Source of the DNA: Flexicrinis sp001567485
Lineage (GTDB): Bacteria; Chloroflexota; Anaerolineae; Aggregatilineales; Phototrophicaceae
Length of the DNA stretch: 16,728 nt
Reading direction: 5' to 3'
Assembly: GCA_030263635.1 (NCBI GenBank)
Contig: SZPI01000102.1
Coordinates: forward strand, 1 to 16,728
Under the pieces are notes generated by a model. The model was not told the origin of the DNA. It saw only the letters and a program-made list of their open reading frames with translations, and did no database searches. Made by a program: the position numbers and the translations under genes. Below are positions 12,927-16,728 of the stretch, piece by piece. Each line of letters opens with the position of its first letter. The first letter of the stretch is position 1.

Positions 12927-14231
12927 TCACGCTCCCGGCTCAGGCGTCACGGTCAGCAGCGGATCACCCGTCGGCGTCACCAGCAGCACCGGCGTAAGAT
13001 TAAGCGGCATCTGTGCAGCGAGGTTGCCGGGGCAGTCGCGGGCGACGTGCTCCATACCAAGCTGGATGTCGGCAATCGTCTGCTCCAGATTGGGCCGCCC
13101 ATCCGCCATTTGCAGCGATTGGTTGAGCTTGTCCCATGCCGTCCCGCAAAGCGCCGTGTCGCCATCGGCGAGGTAGCGGTAATAATCCGTCAGCCCCCAG
13201 CGGAACAAGCACTCGACGTTGGACGGATCGAACGATACGCACGTCGAGAAGTTCTCGGCGGCGGCGGTGAACTCGCGGTATGGCTCGCTGTAGCGCAGCA
13301 GGCCAAGCTGAAACTGCGCGGAGACATAGGACGGGTCGGCGCGCACGGCGTTCTCGCATTGGGTGAGCGCCTCGTCAAATTGGCCGACCTTACGATAGGC
13401 GCGGCACAAGCGCAGCATGGCGCGGCTGTTGCGGGGCTGCAGCTTCAACACGGTGTTATACAAGTCGATGGCGTCCTCGTCGCGGTTGAGCGCCAGATAC
13501 TGAAACGCCAGCTCCATCGCGATGCTGACGTTGCCCGGCTCAAGAGATAACGCCGTCTCGAGTTCCTCGGTGGCGGCGTCGTAGGAAGCGGCGTAATTCA
13601 GCGCGAAGGCGAGCGCGCGGCGGGCCTCGGCGTTGCCGGGATCGATGGCGACCCCCGCCTCGGCGCTGTCGATGCCGGCGCGCAGGTTGCCGCTGAGCGT
13701 ATACGCGCGCCCCAACATAGCATGCAGCGGCGCGAAACGCCCATCGACGTTGAGGCCGCTGAGCGCGACTGGGATAGCCGCCGCGCCGTCGCCCTGCCAT
13801 ACGTAGCCGCGCGCCTTGAGCGCATAGCCGCGCGGATCGAACGAGTCGATGTCGATGGCGCGCTGGCCGAGATCGACGGCCGCCGCGTAGTTCTCAAGAT
13901 CCATCTGGAGCAGGCCGTACTCGTACAGCCAGTCGATGTCGTCGGGGCGGGCCGCCAGCGCCTGCTCGTAGAGCGCCGCCGCGCGGGACAGGTCACCTTG
14001 CGCGCGCATAGCCCGCGCCTGCGAGACCAGCTCTGTCGGGCCGGGGGTCGGCGTGGGGGCCATGTTCATCGCCGACAGCACCGCCAGCTGGAGCGCGTCG
14101 CGCTGGCTGTACGCGGCGAACCCGAGCACGGCGATCAGCGCCAGAAGCACCAAAAGCCAGCGGCGGCCAACGCCCCGACGGCGGCGGCGAGAGCCGAAAA
14201 ACGGTTGGGAGTAGTCACGATGGATCTGCAT
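12927..14231 (-). CDS. Membrane-anchored TPR protein, second of three paralogues
   Basis: A 434-residue protein built like its neighbours: basic N-terminus (GSRRRRRGVGRR), one anchor (about 25-41), a PTPTPGPT linker (59-66), then about nine TPR-type repeats with typical A-x4-Y-x-x-A and L-x-P-x-N spacing (70-400), and a short Pro/Thr/Val tail. The orientation predicted from the positive-inside rule puts the repeats outside the cytoplasm. Cysteines at 276, 292, 331, 341, 362 and 400 line up with the six of the upstream paralogue. The start ATG at 14231 follows the upstream stop by 33 bases and lacks a clear ribosome site. Its TGA lies 2 bases before the next ATG, indicating coupled translation. 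Confidence 0.87.
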   Translation of the reverse strand: MQIHRDYSQPFFGSRRRRRGVGRRWLLVLLALIAVLGFAAYSQRDALQLAVLSAMNMAPTPTPGPTELVSQARAMRAQGDLSRAAALYEQALAARPDDIDWLYEYGLLQMDLENYAAAVDLGQRAIDIDSFDPRGYALKARGYVWQGDGAAAIPVALSGLNVDGRFAPLHAMLGRAYTLSGNLRAGIDSAEAGVAIDPGNAEARRALAFALNYAASYDAATEELETALSLEPGNVSIAMELAFQYLALNRDEDAIDLYNTVLKLQPRNSRAMLRLCRAYRKVGQFDEALTQCENAVRADPSYVSAQFQLGLLRYSEPYREFTAAAENFSTCVSFDPSNVECLFRWGLTDYYRYLADGDTALCGTAWDKLNQSLQMADGRPNLEQTIADIQLGMEHVARDCPGNLAAQMPLNLTPVLLVTPTGDPLLTVTPEPGA

Positions 14232-14264
14232 CAGCGGTTATGCGGCGTCAAATCACGCGGCCGG

Positions 14265-15518
14265 TCACAGCCCGCCGATGGGAGTCGGCGGAATGGCGGT
14301 GGGCGGGATCGCCGTCGGGATCGTCTGCCCGCGATAATCCGGGCAGTTCTGGATTACGTTGTCGAGGCCGACGCGCACTTGCTTGATCAAACCGTTTTCG
14401 CTGTTTCCGGCCATCTGCTGGGCCTCGTTGAGTACGCGCCATGCGTCGTCGCACTGGCCCATCCAGTAATGCGCTAATCCGCGCAGTGCCCAGCATTCGA
14501 TGTCGGTGGCGCCGAGCGCGACGCACCTCTCGAACGTCTCGATCGCGCCTTCGTAGTTGCGGCGGTTGTACTGCATACGCCCCAGCTCGCGATAAGCCGA
14601 GCCGTAATTGGGGTCGATGGCTAGTGCGCGGTCGCAGTTCTGCTGCGCGGCGACGAAGTCGGCTGGTTCAGCGCCGGCGTATGCCTCGCAAATACGCAGA
14701 TACGCCTTGGCCGTGTCGGCCTGAGACATCTGCAAGTTCTCGACCATGTATTGATAGATGGCGATGGCGCGGCGCGGATTTCCGCCACGGTTCTTGTACT
14801 CGAACGCCAGCTCAAACCACGCGCCGGGGAGGTTCGGATTGATCTGTGTGGCGGTCTCCAGCGCTTCGATCGCTTCCTCGGATCGGCCGACATAGATCAG
14901 CGGTGTCGAGTAGGCGCGGTAATTATTGGCGTCGGTGGGATCAAGTTCGATGGCGCGTTCGCCGGCCGCCAACGCCTGCGAATAGCGATAGATATAGGTA
15001 TTGGCAACCGAGAGCGCGGCGTACAGCGGGGCGAAGTTCGGGTCGACCTCTTGACCCTGCAGCGCAAAGATGATCGCGTTGGTCGGATCGCTGTAAGCCA
15101 ATGCGCTGGCCTTGAGCGCGTAACCGCGCACGTCGTTGGGATCGGCGGCGATGGCGCGATCGGCGATGTCCGACGCCTGCGTTGTCTGATTCATCTCGAT
15201 CAGCGTCTTGCCGTATTCGTACAAATAGGCGACGTTGTCTGGCTGCATCTGCACGGCGCGGATGAACTGCGACGCGGCGTCTTCCATGTTCCCGCGCTGA
15301 TACGCCTCCACCCCGAGCATCGCGTACTCGGCCGGGTACAGCGTGGGCGACGCCTTGATGCCTAACGCGCCGGCCGCCATCGAACGCACCGTGTCGAGAT
15401 TGGCCGTGATGGCGAGCATACCCAAAACAACCACGGTGGTAAACAGCAACAGCCAGCGGACACGCTGCGCGCGCCTGCGCTGACGAAAGGCATACCGGTA
15501 ATCCCTGCGGACGATCAT
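14265..15518 (-). CDS. Membrane-anchored TPR protein, first of three paralogues
   Basis: A 417-residue protein with basic N-terminus (MIVRRDYRYAFRQRRRAQR), one anchor (about 22-38), a short SPTLYP linker and about nine TPR-like repeats (65-390). Its tail is a Pro/Thr/Ile-rich stretch (TAIPPTAIPPTPIGGL). Six cysteines, all in the outward-facing C-terminal half, lie at 277, 295, 332, 342, 356 and 392, with C-x9-C at 332/342. No enzymatic domain is visible, so a scaffold or envelope-assembly role is inference. GAGG lies 12 bases before the ATG, somewhat far. It heads a three-gene operon and is divergent from the rhomboid gene. Confidence 0.87.
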   Translation of the reverse strand: MIVRRDYRYAFRQRRRAQRVRWLLLFTTVVVLGMLAITANLDTVRSMAAGALGIKASPTLYPAEYAMLGVEAYQRGNMEDAASQFIRAVQMQPDNVAYLYEYGKTLIEMNQTTQASDIADRAIAADPNDVRGYALKASALAYSDPTNAIIFALQGQEVDPNFAPLYAALSVANTYIYRYSQALAAGERAIELDPTDANNYRAYSTPLIYVGRSEEAIEALETATQINPNLPGAWFELAFEYKNRGGNPRRAIAIYQYMVENLQMSQADTAKAYLRICEAYAGAEPADFVAAQQNCDRALAIDPNYGSAYRELGRMQYNRRNYEGAIETFERCVALGATDIECWALRGLAHYWMGQCDDAWRVLNEAQQMAGNSENGLIKQVRVGLDNVIQNCPDYRGQTIPTAIPPTAIPPTPIGGL

Positions 15519-15752
15519 CCGGCCAACAGACCTCGATCTGGATGTCGTGTGAGATGTCAGTATACGGCGTCCGAATGTGAATCTCTATAGACGCCTGCCC
15601 GACGCGGCTCCGCCGTCATGCCCCCGATAAGAGTCATGAGATATCCGTGATAGCGCGCCCCAGCAGGTCGAAACACGGCGGCGCGGGACGCCCGCCCAGA
15701 CCCCCGAACACACCGCCAGTATCTACGGATCCACGCGGCGGCGGCATGCCTG

Positions 15753-15758
15753 TATACT
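15753..15758 (+). promoter_or_regulatory. Possible -10 element of the rhomboid gene
   Basis: TATACT matches the -10 consensus at 5 of 6 positions, 26 bases before the ATG. No good -35 is seen at the right distance. Another TATACT sits on the minus strand near 15560 and could serve the divergent TPR operon; it too lacks a clear -35. Confidence 0.3.
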
Positions 15759-15784
15759 GGGAGGCTGCAACGAATGAGGACTGT

Positions 15785-16663
15785 ATGACGCCATCCCCCA
15801 GCCCCACCCCGCACGACGACCGTCCGGTTCATCCGCTGGAACGCAAGCCCGTCCATCCGCTCAACCGCCCGCCCGCGCCCGATCCCGGCGACGACGGCGC
15901 CCCCGGCACGCAAATCGCCAAAGTAGAGTTCGCGTATCAGCGGCCCAAACGCGCGCGGGTGACGATGGCGCTGATCGTCATCAACCTCGCCATTTTCGCG
16001 CTGACGTTCATCGCGCCTGCGTTCAACCGGGAGCTGCTGCTCAACGCCGCCAATCAGCCGATCGCGGTGCTGGACGCCGGCGAGTACTGGCGGCTGTTCA
16101 CGGCGATGTTTCTACACGCGGGGCTGGCGCATGTGATGCTCAACATGCTGGCGCTGTACAGTCTCGGCACGGTTCTGGAGATCCGGTTCGGGCATATCCG
16201 CTTTGCGTTGATCTATCTGCTGGGTGGGCTGGTCGGCTCGGTGCTGAGCGCCGCGCTCAACGCGCCGATGACCTTCTCGGTGGGTGCATCGGGCGCGGTG
16301 TTTGCCGTCTTCGGGGCGGAAGCAGCGCACTTGTACACCAATTGGCGCGTGATGGGCCCCGGCGCACGGCCGCGGCTGCGGCAGGTCATCCTGCTCGCCG
16401 TGCTCAACTTCTCAATCGGCTTCTTCGGCAACCTGACAGGCGGCGGCCTCTTCCTGATCGACAACTGGGCGCATGTCGGCGGGTTCGTCGGCGGAATGGT
16501 GCTCGCGGCCCTGATCGGCCCGCTGTACCGGATCGAGGTCGATCGGGTCAACACGCGGGTGATCGTGCATGACCAACGCCCGCTGCCGCACACGATCCCG
16601 ACGGTGATCACCTTCGCGGCCGGCGTGCTGGCGCTGCTGGTCGTGGCCGTGATCCTCCGCTAG
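15785..16663 (+). CDS. Rhomboid family intramembrane serine protease
   Basis: Inner-membrane protease of 292 residues that would cleave transmembrane segments of client proteins. A Pro-rich disordered N-terminus (1-55) precedes about seven hydrophobic helices (60-290), one beyond the six-helix rhomboid core. The nucleophile is Ser169 in GASG and the catalytic partner His230 in NWAHVGGFVGG; His116 and Asn120 in HVMLN form the oxyanion site, and the L1-loop YWRLFTAMFLHAGLAH is present. All active-site residues are intact. ATG at 15785 is chosen because TGAGGA lies about 5 bases ahead; the frame is open upstream but that part is low-complexity and overlaps the promoter region. It is transcribed alone, divergent from the TPR operon. 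Confidence 0.95.
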   Translation: MTPSPSPTPHDDRPVHPLERKPVHPLNRPPAPDPGDDGAPGTQIAKVEFAYQRPKRARVTMALIVINLAIFALTFIAPAFNRELLLNAANQPIAVLDAGEYWRLFTAMFLHAGLAHVMLNMLALYSLGTVLEIRFGHIRFALIYLLGGLVGSVLSAALNAPMTFSVGASGAVFAVFGAEAAHLYTNWRVMGPGARPRLRQVILLAVLNFSIGFFGNLTGGGLFLIDNWAHVGGFVGGMVLAALIGPLYRIEVDRVNTRVIVHDQRPLPHTIPTVITFAAGVLALLVVAVILR

Positions 16664-16664
16664 C

Positions 16665-16678
16665 CCGCCTCCAGGCGG
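16665..16678 (+). terminator. Short GC hairpin after the rhomboid stop
   Basis: CCGCC-TCCA-GGCGG begins 2 bases after the TAG. The stem is 5 bp with a 4-base loop and no T-run follows, so it is at best a weak intrinsic terminator or part of the repeat element that follows. Confidence 0.35.
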
Positions 16679-16728
16679 AGTGATGAGTGTCAAGTGCTGA
16701 GTGATGAGTGCCGAGTGATGAGTCGTGA
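16678..16728 (+). repeat. GAGTGATGAGT motif cluster, start of another family element (cut by window edge)
   Basis: GAGTGATGAGT occurs three times (16678-16688, 16699-16709, 16713-16723) just downstream of the rhomboid gene, in sense orientation like the other copies. The element is cut by the window end, so its full form is unknown. Confidence 0.6.

Noticed and set aside
1..16728. Insertion sequence or transposase gene
   Set aside because: No DDE or HUH transposase is present. The IstB-like ATPase fold at 1185-2570 is better explained as a helicase loader because of its place after dnaB and the dnaD-like gene and its double module.
16664..16728. Phage or plasmid attachment site
   Set aside because: No integrase or tRNA gene is near; the repeats match the 3' element family seen elsewhere in the window.

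Overview
The window is GC-rich bacterial chromosome. I read it as Chloroflexota, probably an Anaerolineae-type lineage. The reasons are a DnaD-type and DnaI-type helicase-loading pair beside dnaB, a BFN-domain protein with a long acidic tail, single-anchor TPR proteins with Pro-Thr linkers, and mixed ATG/GTG starts with variable Shine-Dalgarno sites. The phylum is inference from gene content; no rRNA or tRNA gene is present to fix it.

Layout. 1-315: two tandem copies of a ~117-bp intergenic repeat and a short CAC-rich motif. 316-5576 (minus): a likely operon read BFN-domain protein > dnaB with an in-frame mini-intein > DnaD-like > DnaI/DnaC-like protein with two AAA+ modules > GNAT acetyltransferase, behind a promoter with a perfect TATAAT at 5630-5659. 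5704-7857 (minus): a LexA-type winged-helix protein followed by an ABC exporter half-transporter. 7858-8242: divergent control region with three TGCGCA palindromes spaced exactly 12 bp. 8243-9385 (plus): soluble PAS histidine kinase. 9659-10252 (plus): FMN-binding PNPOx-like protein. 10472-11350 (minus): aldo/keto reductase. 11599-15518 (minus): three paralogous membrane-anchored TPR proteins in tandem. 15785-16663 (plus): rhomboid protease.

How the genes work together. The first operon joins the replicative helicase with both classes of loader protein known from Gram-positive bacteria (DnaD-like and DnaI-like), in one transcription unit with overlapping ends. DnaB must first splice out a 157-residue endonuclease-less intein. 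The loader ATPase is duplicated internally, and its second module has lost the sensor-I Asn. The TPR operon encodes three proteins that share aligned cysteines in the predicted extracytoplasmic domain.

The least expected signal is non-coding. A family of related 3'-flanking elements (1-96, 107-223, 9389-~9475, 10268-10378, 11463-11603 and the window end from 16678) follows five different genes. Every copy has the same orientation relative to the gene it follows, carries a GAGTGATGAG-type core, and can form hairpins whose arms change together between copies.
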